In this document: in pieces, positions 9,119 through 17,789 of the stretch | Layout of the letters: every line of letters begins with the position of its first letter | Numbering within the stretch: position 1 is the first letter of the stretch | Assembly: GCA_024403275.1 (NCBI GenBank) | Contig: JAKSSD010000001.1 | Location: forward strand, 1-64,000 | Length of the DNA stretch: 64,000 nt | Direction of reading: 5' to 3' | DNA from: Lachnospiraceae bacterium | GTDB taxonomy: Bacteria; Bacillota; Clostridia; Lachnospirales; Lachnospiraceae | Translations under genes and position numbers: made by a program | Notes under the pieces: model-generated | Told to the model about the DNA's origin: nothing | Databases searched by the model: none | What the model saw: only the letters and a program-made list of their open reading frames with translations

Positions 9119-9889
9119 ATGGCTTTATCGGGTTTATCCGCACAGTATGTTGACGGACAGCTTGTTACAAATACTTCTCAAACACAGAATAAAGAAACTA
9201 CAAAAACTGCAGGATCAGGTGATCTTGATAAGGATGCATTTTTACAGCTTCTTGTAGCACAGATGAAGTACCAGGATCCATTGGAACCAACTTCAAATAC
9301 TGAATATATATCTCAGTATGCTACATTCTCAGAACTTGAACAGATGCAGAATATGTCAAGTAATCTTACTTTATCTCGTGCAAGTGAAACAGTTGGTAAG
9401 GAAGTTATTATTGAAACCAGAAAAGAAAATGGTGAAACAGTAACTGTTCAGGGCTATGTTGAAAAGGTAGTTTATAACGGTACAAAGGCTTATTTATCAA
9501 TTGATGGTACACTTTATTCCATTGATGATCTTAAACAGGTACTTGATGAGGATTATAATAACGGTACTAAGTCTGTTGAAAGAATCAATGCTATTCTTTC
9601 AAAACTTCCAAAGGTTGAGAATTTAACTATGACAGAAGTTGGCGGAGTAATCGAAGCTTATAATTTATACAATGGTTTATCTGAATATCAGAAAACACTT
9701 CTTTCTAAGGATACTGAATCACTTCTTGATAAGTACGTTGCTAAATCTAACGAGCTTATGGAGAATGCAGTTAAAGAAGCTCAGGAAGCAAATGCAGCTG
9801 CTAAAGAAGAAAATGAATCCAATGAAGAAGGTCTTGATGAAGATGCTTTAGAGGCACTTATGAAAGATCAGGAAAAAGAAGAAATTTAA
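9119..9889 (+). CDS. flgD: Flagellar hook-capping protein FlgD
   Basis: FlgD caps the growing hook so FlgE can polymerise. The 256-residue protein has the conserved N-terminal hook-cap region (DKDAFLQLLVAQMKYQDPLEP, within about 38-60, then TEYISQYATFSELEQM), followed by a small beta-rich segment and an acidic helical tail. The tail is unlike the usual FlgD C-terminal immunoglobulin/Tudor region. It sits between fliK and the hook gene. Confidence 0.93.
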   Translation: MALSGLSAQYVDGQLVTNTSQTQNKETTKTAGSGDLDKDAFLQLLVAQMKYQDPLEPTSNTEYISQYATFSELEQMQNMSSNLTLSRASETVGKEVIIETRKENGETVTVQGYVEKVVYNGTKAYLSIDGTLYSIDDLKQVLDEDYNNGTKSVERINAILSKLPKVENLTMTEVGGVIEAYNLYNGLSEYQKTLLSKDTESLLDKYVAKSNELMENAVKEAQEANAAAKEENESNEEGLDEDALEALMKDQEKEEI

Positions 9890-9924
9890 TTGAATTACTA
9901 AAATTTTAGAGGAGGAATTCCGAT

Positions 9925-10332
9925 ATGAATATTAACAATAGTCAATTCCTTTCTAATATGCAAATTCAGGAAGCTTTATTAAGCGGTAATAATTATTCGA
10001 AATCAAATGTTAACAATATTCCTTCTAAAGGTCAAAGCTTTGGAGATATTCTTAAACAGAAGGTTGAGGATAACAGAAGTGAAGTTAGATTTTCTAAACA
10101 TGCAATGCAAAGATTGGAGAATAGAAATATATCACTTACTGAAGGGCAAATGAATCGTCTTAATGAAGGCTTAAAACAAGCTAATATTAAAGGAATTAAA
10201 GAGTCATTGGTTTTGGTTGATGAACTTGCTTTTATAGTTAATGTACCAAATAGTACAGTAATAACAGCAATGAATCAAAATTCAGATGATGACAAAGTAT
10301 TTACAAATATTGACGGAGCGGTTATCGCTTAG
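9925..10332 (+). CDS. Flagellar operon protein (TIGR02530-like)
   Basis: This 135-residue protein matches the small family found between flgD and flgE in Firmicutes. The second half holds the family core: FSKHAMQRLENRNI, then a predicted helix, then DELAFIVNVPNSTVITAM. The biochemical role is not established; the conserved position suggests hook assembly or control. GGAGG lies 9 bases before the ATG. Confidence 0.82.
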   Translation: MNINNSQFLSNMQIQEALLSGNNYSKSNVNNIPSKGQSFGDILKQKVEDNRSEVRFSKHAMQRLENRNISLTEGQMNRLNEGLKQANIKGIKESLVLVDELAFIVNVPNSTVITAMNQNSDDDKVFTNIDGAVIA

Positions 10333-10385
10333 CTGGACCTTTAAGGAAGCTAAAGACATTAAGCTGATTGCTTAGGTCGCCGTCC
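10329..10385 (+). ncRNA. Structured intercistronic element before flgE
   Basis: The end of the preceding gene and the gap to flgE contain two hairpins: TTAGCT/AGCTAA (10329-10334 with 10348-10353) and TAAGC/GCTTA (10360-10364 with 10370-10374). GGAC (10335-10338) in the first loop can pair with GTCC (10382-10385), or GACC (10336-10339) with GGTC (10375-10378), giving a pseudoknot or an alternative fold. It does not match a riboswitch class that I recognise. Confidence 0.35.
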
Positions 10386-10410
10386 AAAATGTTATTGGAG
10401 GACAAATATT

Positions 10411-12381
10411 ATGATGAGATCTCTTTATTCTGGTGTATCAGGTCTTAAGACTCACCAGACCAAGATGGATGTTATTGGTAACAATATTGCCAATGTTAAT
10501 ACTACTGCGTACAAATCACAGTCTATTACATTTTCTGAACTCATGTATCAGACAACTCAGTCTGCATCAGGTCCCAATGCTACAACAGGAACAGCAGGTA
10601 CTAATGCCAAGCAGATAGGTCTTGGTGTTACTGGTGGTGCTATTTCAACAGCAATTACTACTGCAGGTGCTTCACAGACAACTGGTAATCCTTTTGATTT
10701 GAAGATTACAGGGGATGCATTCTTTATCGTTAATAATGGATCAAACAATTTCTTTACAAGAGATGGTTCATTCTATGTAGATGCTGCAGGTAATCTTGCA
10801 ACAACTGCTACAGGTTATAATGTAATGGGTTGGGGCGTTGAAGAAGCTACAGGTGCTATTAAACAGGATACTGTCAGACCTTTAAGAATTATGAGCCCAG
10901 AAAACATGACATATCCACCAGAAGCTACTTCAAAGGCTTATGTTTCTGGTATTCTTGATAAGAATGATACAAATGCTTCATCACCATCAGGTAAAACTAT
11001 TTCAGTAGCTATTTTTGATGGCCTTGGTTATTCATATACTGTTAAATTTGCTATTAAAAAGACGGAAGATGAAGGCGTTTATAATGTTGAAATGACTGAT
11101 ATTGTAGATAAGGATGACAATTCTCTTAAAAATATCTACAAGGTCGGAAATATTAACGATATTGCATCATTTGGTCAGGACAAGGTAATGCAGACAACTA
11201 CTTTGTATGACATGCTTGATGATGTTAGTTATGATTCTGTTACTGGTGTATATACTAAGATTACTGGATTTTCTGAAACATTTTCAGATTATGATGATAA
11301 CAAGCTTCCAGGTATTACATATACAATTCCAGCTTCAGCACCAACTACATCAACACAGTATACTGAAGGATCAACATTTACTTTACAGGGTAATGGTTCT
11401 TTATCAAAGGATGACCTTGAAGAAGCTTTCAATCTTATTCTTTATACAGATACAACAACTAATCAGAAGTACTATTATTACAATGATGGAACTACTGAAT
11501 ATAAGCTTGATTCAGATACAGATGCTGATTGGGCAACAGTTCTTGGAAAAACTGGTTTATCTAATTTCAATGCAACAATGGATGCAGATGGCAATGTAAC
11601 ATTTGATTTCCAGCAGGATTTTACAATTGATAAGAATACAACTTATGAAAATGAGAAATTCACAAAAGAAATCACACAGCTTGAAGCATATGGCTTAAAT
11701 AATGATAATCCTAATATTACCTATGATTTAATGGTAGCTCCTGATGGACAGGCTCAGATTACAGCAACTGAGGTTCTTAAAGGAAATACACTTATCTTTG
11801 ATACAGGTACTGGTGAATTTAAGTCAATTAATGGTGGAGACAAGGTAACTCTTGATTTCGCAACAATGACAACTAATCTTATTGGTGAAAATGTTGATTT
11901 GTCACACTTCTCTGATGTAGAAATTGATTTCACTAAGGCTTCTATGTTTAATAATAATAAGACATCAACAATCGGTATGATTTCTGGTGATGATACAGGT
12001 ATTGGTTCAGGTAGAAAGCTTGGTGAATTATCAGGTGTATCAATTCAAAATAATGGTATGATTTATGCTTCTTATGACAATGGTCAGACAAGACTTCTTG
12101 GACAGATTGCTGTTGCTCAGTTTGCTAATGCATCAGGTCTTCAGAAAGAAGGAGATAACCTTTATTCAGCAACACTTAACTCTGGTGAATTCGATGGAAT
12201 TGGTGTAGATGTAACTGCTGGTGGCGGATATATTTCAACTGGTGTACTTGAAATGTCTAATGTAGATTTATCAAGTGAATTTACAGATATGATTACTACA
12301 CAGCGTGGTTTCCAGGCAAACAGCCGTATCATTACAGTATCTGATACATTGCTTGAAGAACTTGTTAACCTTAAGAGATAA
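10411..12381 (+). CDS. flgE: Flagellar hook protein FlgE
   Basis: FlgE polymerises into the hook, the universal joint between rod and filament. The 656-residue protein begins MMRSLYSGVSGLKTHQ with the rod/hook motif NNIANVNTTAYKSQ and ends with the conserved C-terminal helix (SSEFTDMITTQRGFQANSR). The middle is a long Thr/Asp/Asn-rich surface domain, larger than in Salmonella FlgE (about 400 residues), as is usual in clostridia. GGAGG precedes the first of two adjacent ATGs. Confidence 0.97.
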   Translation: MMRSLYSGVSGLKTHQTKMDVIGNNIANVNTTAYKSQSITFSELMYQTTQSASGPNATTGTAGTNAKQIGLGVTGGAISTAITTAGASQTTGNPFDLKITGDAFFIVNNGSNNFFTRDGSFYVDAAGNLATTATGYNVMGWGVEEATGAIKQDTVRPLRIMSPENMTYPPEATSKAYVSGILDKNDTNASSPSGKTISVAIFDGLGYSYTVKFAIKKTEDEGVYNVEMTDIVDKDDNSLKNIYKVGNINDIASFGQDKVMQTTTLYDMLDDVSYDSVTGVYTKITGFSETFSDYDDNKLPGITYTIPASAPTTSTQYTEGSTFTLQGNGSLSKDDLEEAFNLILYTDTTTNQKYYYYNDGTTEYKLDSDTDADWATVLGKTGLSNFNATMDADGNVTFDFQQDFTIDKNTTYENEKFTKEITQLEAYGLNNDNPNITYDLMVAPDGQAQITATEVLKGNTLIFDTGTGEFKSINGGDKVTLDFATMTTNLIGENVDLSHFSDVEIDFTKASMFNNNKTSTIGMISGDDTGIGSGRKLGELSGVSIQNNGMIYASYDNGQTRLLGQIAVAQFANASGLQKEGDNLYSATLNSGEFDGIGVDVTAGGGYISTGVLEMSNVDLSSEFTDMITTQRGFQANSRIITVSDTLLEELVNLKR

Positions 12382-12407
12382 TTATTAATATAAATTAAAG
12401 CAGATTT

Positions 12408-12431
12408 ACCGGATGGTTTTAACCCTCCGGT
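12408..12431 (+). other. Hairpin between flgE and flbD
   Basis: ACCGGA and TCCGGT form the outer stem, and GGTT/AACC continues it across one mismatch. It is GC-rich for this genome. No T run follows, and the operon continues, so it may protect or process the hook mRNA, or attenuate downstream expression. Confidence 0.4.
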
Positions 12432-12454
12432 AGTTTGCATTTTAGGTGGATTTT

Positions 12455-12643
12455 ATGATTGAACTTACTAAACTCGATGGTGTTAAATTTTTAATTAATG
12501 AAGATTATATTGAAACTGTGGAAGAAACACCAGATAGTGTTGTTACGCTATCTTCTGGACGCAAGATAATTGTAAAAGAAGGTAGACAAGAAATCAAAAA
12601 TTTAGTAAAATCGTATAGAAAGGATATTTATGCAAACTTGTAA
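12455..12643 (+). CDS. flbD: FlbD/SwrD family flagellar protein
   Basis: A 62-residue protein that starts MIELTKLDGVKF, followed by NEDYIETVEETPDSVVTL, the signature of the FlbD (SwrD) family. In Bacillus, SwrD raises flagellar torque, perhaps by acting on the stators. Placement directly before motA/motB agrees with that role. The ATG at 12455 is preferred over an in-frame GTG at 12446 because AGGTGG then serves as its ribosome site. Confidence 0.85.
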   Translation: MIELTKLDGVKFLINEDYIETVEETPDSVVTLSSGRKIIVKEGRQEIKNLVKSYRKDIYANL

Positions 12644-12673
12644 ATTTTGCATAAATTACAAGAGGTGTTTTAA

Positions 12674-13474
12674 GTGGATATAGCATCAATTGTTGGATTA
12701 TTTGTCTGCGTTGCCATGATGCTTCTTGGTATCATGACTGGTGACGATGGAGTAGCAGGTATCAGATATTTCATTGACGTGAAATCAATCCTCATCACTT
12801 ATGGTGGTGCTTTTTTTGCTATGTTGGCATCTACTTCGCTTAAAGACTTTATTGGTGGTCTTAAAAGCTTCTTGCTTATTTTTAAATCACCTAAACAGGA
12901 TGTTCCTGGAATGATTAGCAAGATTATTGAATTATCAAATGTTGCTAGAAAGGAAGGACTCCTTGCACTTGAAGAAGTTTCAGGTGAACTCGAAGATGCT
13001 TTCATGAAGAAAGGTATCCTGCTTATTGTAGATGGTACCGATCCTGAACTTGTAAGAGCTATTATGGAGACAGAGCTTATAAGTACAGAGGATCGTCATA
13101 AAAAGAATATAGGTTTCTGGTCTGGTCTTGGTGCCATGGGCCCTGCTTGGGGTATGATTGGTACTTTAATCGGACTTATTTTGATGTTACAGAACATGTC
13201 AGATGCATCATCAATTGGACCTTCAATGTCAGTAGCCTTGATTACTACTCTTTATGGTTCACTTCTTGCTAACTGGATTTGTACTCCTACATCAGAGAAA
13301 CTTAAATATAACAGTACAACAGAACTTAGATGTAAAGAGATTATGATTGAAGGTCTTCTTTCAATTCAGGCTGGTGAAAACCCAAGAGTAATTGAAGAGA
13401 AGCTCAAGTCATTCCTTGCACCTTCAGACAGAGCAGCCGCTTCAAGCGATGAGGGAGGAGGAGAAAATGGCTAA
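12674..13474 (+). CDS. motA: Motility stator protein MotA
   Basis: MotA and MotB form the ion-driven stator. The 266-residue protein has four membrane helices (about 2-22, 32-52, 150-170, 183-203), the cytoplasmic loop with charged residues that contacts FliG, and the conserved GLGAMGPAWGMIGTLIGL region. The start is GTG at 12674 with AGAGGTG upstream. Its 3' end overlaps motB by 8 bases, so the pair is translationally coupled. Confidence 0.96.
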   Translation: MDIASIVGLFVCVAMMLLGIMTGDDGVAGIRYFIDVKSILITYGGAFFAMLASTSLKDFIGGLKSFLLIFKSPKQDVPGMISKIIELSNVARKEGLLALEEVSGELEDAFMKKGILLIVDGTDPELVRAIMETELISTEDRHKKNIGFWSGLGAMGPAWGMIGTLIGLILMLQNMSDASSIGPSMSVALITTLYGSLLANWICTPTSEKLKYNSTTELRCKEIMIEGLLSIQAGENPRVIEEKLKSFLAPSDRAAASSDEGGGENG

Positions 13475-14267
13475 ACGTAAGCCAGAAGAGCCACCAGCTG
13501 GGTCACCTGCTTGGATGGCGACGTTCTCCGATTTGATGAACTTGCTTTTGTGCTTCTTCGTTTTGTTGTTTTCAATGTCAACTGTAGATGCACAGAAATT
13601 TGAACTTGTTGCAGCGTCTTTTGCGAATACATTCTCGATTTTTACAGCAGGTGGTCAGGCTATTGGAGATGGTATATTGATATCTAATGGTGTAAGCCAG
13701 TTAAGTAATCTTGATGAATATGTTCAGTCAATGGGCAAAGCTGAGGATTCTGAACAGGTTATAAATGATGTTTTAGAAGAATTTGAAAGTCAGTCACTTG
13801 CTGCCAGCGAAGAGCTTGCAGAATATGTAGAAGAAGCACTTCAGGAAACTGACATGGGTGATGATATAGATGTTAGTTTCAATTCACAGTACGTATTGCT
13901 TACTATGAATGGAGCTTTGTTATTTGATTCAGGTGAAGCTAAGTTAAAGGATGAATCATATCCAATGATGAGTCAGATAGCTAAGATTCTCGAAAGATAT
14001 TCTGAAGGAATTATTGAAGTAGAAGGTCATACAGATAATGTGCCAATGCATGGTGCTAAGTATTCAAATAATGATGAACTTTCTTCGGCACGTGCAATTA
14101 GCGTTTTTAATTATTTGATAGAAAATACTACAATTGAACCATCCAGAATTAAACATTCAGGTCGTGGTGAATATATTCCTGTTGCTGATAATTCAACTGC
14201 TGAAGGCAGAGCAATGAACAGAAGAGTTGAGATTAAGATTTATAATTTTTACAGTAGTAATTATTAA
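13467..14267 (+). CDS. motB: Motility stator protein MotB
   Basis: MotB anchors the stator to peptidoglycan and carries the ion-binding Asp. The 266-residue protein has a short basic N-terminus, one membrane helix (about 21-41) with Asp22 in FSDLMNLLL at the expected place, a plug/linker, and a C-terminal OmpA-like domain (VEGHTDNVPM, then NRRVEI). The ATG at 13467 follows GAGGGAGGAGG; an in-frame upstream ATG at 13392 lies deep in motA and is rejected. I cannot tell H+ from Na+ drive. Confidence 0.96.
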   Translation: MAKRKPEEPPAGSPAWMATFSDLMNLLLCFFVLLFSMSTVDAQKFELVAASFANTFSIFTAGGQAIGDGILISNGVSQLSNLDEYVQSMGKAEDSEQVINDVLEEFESQSLAASEELAEYVEEALQETDMGDDIDVSFNSQYVLLTMNGALLFDSGEAKLKDESYPMMSQIAKILERYSEGIIEVEGHTDNVPMHGAKYSNNDELSSARAISVFNYLIENTTIEPSRIKHSGRGEYIPVADNSTAEGRAMNRRVEIKIYNFYSSNY

Positions 14268-14276
14268 GGAGAATAT

Positions 14277-14798
14277 ATGAAGAAGAATTTATTATCTATT
14301 CTTATATTAGGATTAACAGTTGTTAATATTCTTATTTCTGCAGTCACACTGTTTTCAGTAATGACTACTAATTTAAAAACTGGAAAAATTGTTGCTGATG
14401 TAGCAAATGCAATTAGTATAAATACTGGTACAGGTTCAGCTGAAGGTGATGTTACACAGGCTGAAGTTCCAATTGAGGATATTGAAACATATTCTATTCC
14501 AGAAAAGATGACTATTGCTCTTAAGCCATCCTCAGATGATGCTAATTACTGTATGGTTTCAGTTTTCTTTTCAATTAATACTAAGCATAAAGATTACAAG
14601 AAATATGGTGCTACAGTAGCTGATAAAGAGAAAATCTTTAGAAGTATTGTTAACGATGTTATTTCAGAATATACAATTGATGAAGCTAGAGTAAATCAGA
14701 CAGAAATGAAGAAGAGAATTTTAAAGAAGGTTCAGGAAGCATATTCAGGATCTGATTTCATCTTTGATGTTTCATTTAGTGATATCGTATTTCAGTAA
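14277..14798 (+). CDS. fliL: Flagellar basal body-associated protein FliL
   Basis: FliL surrounds and stabilises the stator. The 173-residue protein has a single N-terminal membrane helix (about 5-28) and a periplasmic/extracellular domain with the FliL pattern (SVFFSINTKHKDY, then KKVQEAYSGSDFIFDVSFSDIVFQ at the end). It lies between motB and fliM, the usual place. Confidence 0.88.
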   Translation: MKKNLLSILILGLTVVNILISAVTLFSVMTTNLKTGKIVADVANAISINTGTGSAEGDVTQAEVPIEDIETYSIPEKMTIALKPSSDDANYCMVSVFFSINTKHKDYKKYGATVADKEKIFRSIVNDVISEYTIDEARVNQTEMKKRILKKVQEAYSGSDFIFDVSFSDIVFQ

Positions 14799-14834
14799 AT
14801 CTCTTTCTAATTATTCTGAAAGGAGGGTGTACCT

Positions 14835-15818
14835 GTGAGCGAGGTTTTATCGCAAAATGAAATAGACAATCTATTAAAAGCATTAAACAGCGGTGAAATC
14901 GACGTTGAGGACATTAAAGATCAGGACGATACTTCTGTTAAGAATTATGATTTTAAACGCCCTGCTAAGTTCTCAAAGGAACATCTTCGTACGCTGGAAC
15001 TTATATTTGAACATTATGCAAGATTAATATCTGCAAACCTACCGGTATATTTAAGAAAACCGGTGCAGATTACTGGAGTTCATTCAGAAATGGTTACTTT
15101 TTCTGAATTTAATAATTCTCTTGCTAATCCATCAGTATTATCAATTATTAAATTTAGACCTTTACCAGGTGATATTATTATCAACTTAACATCAAATCTT
15201 GGCTACGCGATTGTTGATAGAATGTTAGGTGGAACAGGTGCTTCAATTGATAAAATGAGAGATTTTTCTGAAATCGAAATATCGATTATTGAAAAAATCC
15301 TGGTAATATGTATGCAGCTTCTGAGAGAGCCTTGGAAAAATGTAGTTGAGATTGATCCAATACTTGAAAAGATTGAAACTAATCCACAGTTTGCTCAGAT
15401 TATTGCTCCTAATGAAATGATTGCCATTGTAACTTTGAATATTAAGATTGGCGATGTTGAAGGATTTATGAATGTAGCACTTCCATTTATAACAATTGAA
15501 AGTGTTATTGATAATTTGAATACTAAGTTCTGGTTCCAGACCATGGCAAATAATGATGACAATGAAGAATATATGTCTTATCTTGAAACGATGCTTAAGA
15601 GAGTTGATGTTCCATTAAGATGTCTTCTTGGTAAATCAAGTGTTACAGTTTCTGATTTTACCAATTTGTCGGTTGGAGATATTATCAGACTTGATACCAA
15701 TGTTGAATCTGCTTTAGAGGTTTATGTTGGTAATATAAGAAAATTTACTGCAGTTGCAGGTACGAGCAATGATAAATATGCCGTTAAGATTACTTCTGTA
15801 GTAAGAGAGGAGGATTAA
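14835..15818 (+). CDS. fliM: Flagellar motor switch protein FliM
   Basis: FliM is the C-ring protein that binds CheY-P. The 327-residue protein begins with the CheY-binding peptide LSQNEIDNLLKAL (residues 5-17), followed by the CheC-like middle domain and a C-terminal FliN-like domain (about 250-320; VPLRCLLGKSSVTVSDF). The start is GTG at 14835 with AAGGAGGGTG upstream. It is 4 bases from fliY. Confidence 0.97.
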   Translation: MSEVLSQNEIDNLLKALNSGEIDVEDIKDQDDTSVKNYDFKRPAKFSKEHLRTLELIFEHYARLISANLPVYLRKPVQITGVHSEMVTFSEFNNSLANPSVLSIIKFRPLPGDIIINLTSNLGYAIVDRMLGGTGASIDKMRDFSEIEISIIEKILVICMQLLREPWKNVVEIDPILEKIETNPQFAQIIAPNEMIAIVTLNIKIGDVEGFMNVALPFITIESVIDNLNTKFWFQTMANNDDNEEYMSYLETMLKRVDVPLRCLLGKSSVTVSDFTNLSVGDIIRLDTNVESALEVYVGNIRKFTAVAGTSNDKYAVKITSVVREED

Positions 15819-15822
15819 TTCA

Positions 15823-17031
15823 TTGGATAGTGGAATTTTATCTCAGGACGAAATAAATGCACTTTTAAGTGGAATGGACATCAGTGGAAATGATACTCCA
15901 GATACTGATGTGGATTCTCTTACAGATATTGAAATTGATGCAATTGGTGAAGTTGCCAACATTTCAATGGGTACAAGTGCTACAACTTTATATTCATTGG
16001 TTAATCGACGAGTAGATATTACAACTCCTAGTGTTTCAATTGTTAGGTGGGATGAACTTGTTGGTATTTATGAAAATCCATGTGTTTTCGTTCAAATTAA
16101 ATATACAAAAGGCCTTGATGGTTCAAATATATTAATCCTGAAGGAAGAGGATGTTAAAATTATTACTGATCTTATGATGGGTGGTGATGGTTCTAATACA
16201 TCCGGTGAGGTTGGAGAATTGCACTTAAGTGCTATCTCAGAAGCGATGAATCAGATGATGGGTTCATCAGCTACAAGCCTTTCTTCAATGCTTAATAAGA
16301 CTATTGATATATCTCCACCAAGTGCTTCATTAATTGATATCAATGATTTAAATAAGATGGAGGATATACCTTCATTTCTTAAAGACAGATTTGTAAAGAT
16401 ATCTTTTAGAATTCAAATTGGAGATTTGATTGATTCAACAATACTTCAGTTGTATCCTTTGGATCTTGCTAGGGATTTATATCACGTATTTATGGATACT
16501 CAGCAGGCTTCAACTTCTGCAATGGGAGAGGTTGTTAAGGAAGAGCCGGTTGCTCCAGCTCCTCAGATTCCAATGCCTAATGTTGAACCTACACCATTTA
16601 CTCCGCCACAGATGGATATGAGTCAGAATATGAATATGAATTATCAGATGCCTCCAACAGGCTATGGAATGCCAAATATGGGTTACGGTATGCCACCAGC
16701 TGGTTACGGAATGCCAACTCAGGGCTTTGGTGGAAATGTAAATGTTTCACCTGCACAATTTCAAACTTTTAACCAGCCAACAATTTCGGCTAACTCACCA
16801 GAGAATATTAATCTTATCATGGATGTTCCTCTTGAAGTTACAGTTGAGCTTGGTAGAACCAAAAAATCTATTGCTGATATTCTTGATTTTGCACCAGGTA
16901 CAATTATTGAACTTGATAAAGTTGCCGGTGAACCAATCGATGTTTTGGTAAACGGCAAATTTGTTGCCAGAGGTGAAGTAGTTGTTATCGAAGAGAGCTT
17001 CGGTATTCGTGTAACAGAGATTATTAACTAG
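15823..17031 (+). CDS. fliY: Flagellar motor switch phosphatase FliY
   Basis: FliY is the Firmicute C-ring protein that also removes phosphate from CheY-P. The 402-residue product starts (TTG, with GAGGAGG upstream) with a FliM-like peptide LSQDEINALL. A CheC-type domain follows with both active-site motifs kept (EVANISMG near residue 44 and EAMNQMMG near 140). A Pro/Met/Gly linker with GYGMP repeats leads to a C-terminal FliN domain (about 325-402). Keeping both E-x-x-N motifs predicts an active phosphatase. Confidence 0.96.
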   Translation: MDSGILSQDEINALLSGMDISGNDTPDTDVDSLTDIEIDAIGEVANISMGTSATTLYSLVNRRVDITTPSVSIVRWDELVGIYENPCVFVQIKYTKGLDGSNILILKEEDVKIITDLMMGGDGSNTSGEVGELHLSAISEAMNQMMGSSATSLSSMLNKTIDISPPSASLIDINDLNKMEDIPSFLKDRFVKISFRIQIGDLIDSTILQLYPLDLARDLYHVFMDTQQASTSAMGEVVKEEPVAPAPQIPMPNVEPTPFTPPQMDMSQNMNMNYQMPPTGYGMPNMGYGMPPAGYGMPTQGFGGNVNVSPAQFQTFNQPTISANSPENINLIMDVPLEVTVELGRTKKSIADILDFAPGTIIELDKVAGEPIDVLVNGKFVARGEVVVIEESFGIRVTEIIN

Positions 17032-17048
17032 AGTAGGAGAATTGATAT

Positions 17049-17411
17049 ATGGGTAAAAATATTTTAATAGTTGATGATGCAGCATTCATGAGAATGATGA
17101 TTAAAGATATTTTAACAAAGAATGGTTATAATGTTGCTGGTGAAGCAGAAAATGGTGTTAAAGCTATTGAAAAGTATAATGAATTAAAACCAGATCTTGT
17201 TCTTATGGATATTACAATGCCAGAAAAGGATGGAATTCAGGCTTTAAAGGATATTAAATCTATTGATGGTAATTCAAAAGTAATTATGTGTTCTGCTATG
17301 GGTCAGCAGGCTATGGTTATTGAAGCTATTCAGTCTGGTGCAAAAGACTTTATCGTTAAGCCTTTCCAGCCAGATCGAGTACTTGAGGCTGTAAAGAAAG
17401 TAATAGGATAG
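17049..17411 (+). CDS. cheY: Chemotaxis response regulator CheY
   Basis: CheY is phosphorylated by CheA and switches the motor by binding FliM/FliY. The 120-residue single receiver domain has the acidic pair DD (9-10), the phosphate acceptor Asp54 in LMDITMP, a Ser in the switch strand (MCSAMG) and Lys in VKPFQ. It lies right after its targets fliM and fliY, as in Bacillus, and apart from cheA. Confidence 0.96.
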   Translation: MGKNILIVDDAAFMRMMIKDILTKNGYNVAGEAENGVKAIEKYNELKPDLVLMDITMPEKDGIQALKDIKSIDGNSKVIMCSAMGQQAMVIEAIQSGAKDFIVKPFQPDRVLEAVKKVIG

Positions 17412-17415
17412 AATA

Positions 17416-17781
17416 ATGCTTTTAGCACTTAATAATTCATCACAAGGATCTTTTATTCAACTGCTTACTGTAATCGTATTATTTATAATAGTGCTCGCAT
17501 TATGTGCATTTACAACTAAGTTTGTTGCTGGATTTCAGAAGAATAAGATGCTTTCTGGCAATATTAAAGTCCTTGAAACATATAGGATTACCAATAATAA
17601 ATATATTCAGATTATTAAAATCGGAGATAAGATTTTTGCTGTAGGTATTGGTAAGGATTCAGTAAATATGTTGTGTGAACTTAATGAAGATACAATCATT
17701 TTTGATGAAAATGCTTCAAGTGGTTCATTTGATTTCAAAACAATTTTAGATAAAGCTAAAAATTTTAATGATAAGAAATAG
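17416..17781 (+). CDS. fliO: Flagellar biosynthesis protein FliO
   Basis: FliO helps FliP assemble in the export gate. The 121-residue protein has one membrane helix (about 13-36) and a short cytoplasmic domain (GNIKVLETYRITNNKYIQIIKIGDKIFAVG, spanning about 47-77) of the FliO/FliZ type. It is poorly conserved in general, so position between cheY and fliP is part of the evidence. It starts 4 bases after cheY. Confidence 0.85.
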   Translation: MLLALNNSSQGSFIQLLTVIVLFIIVLALCAFTTKFVAGFQKNKMLSGNIKVLETYRITNNKYIQIIKIGDKIFAVGIGKDSVNMLCELNEDTIIFDENASSGSFDFKTILDKAKNFNDKK

Positions 17782-17789
17782 GCGTTTGT

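Noticed and set aside
11207..11599. Forward open frame of 130 codons inside flgE
   Set aside because: Wrong-frame shadow; low-complexity Leu/Ile/Met product and flgE is intact across it.
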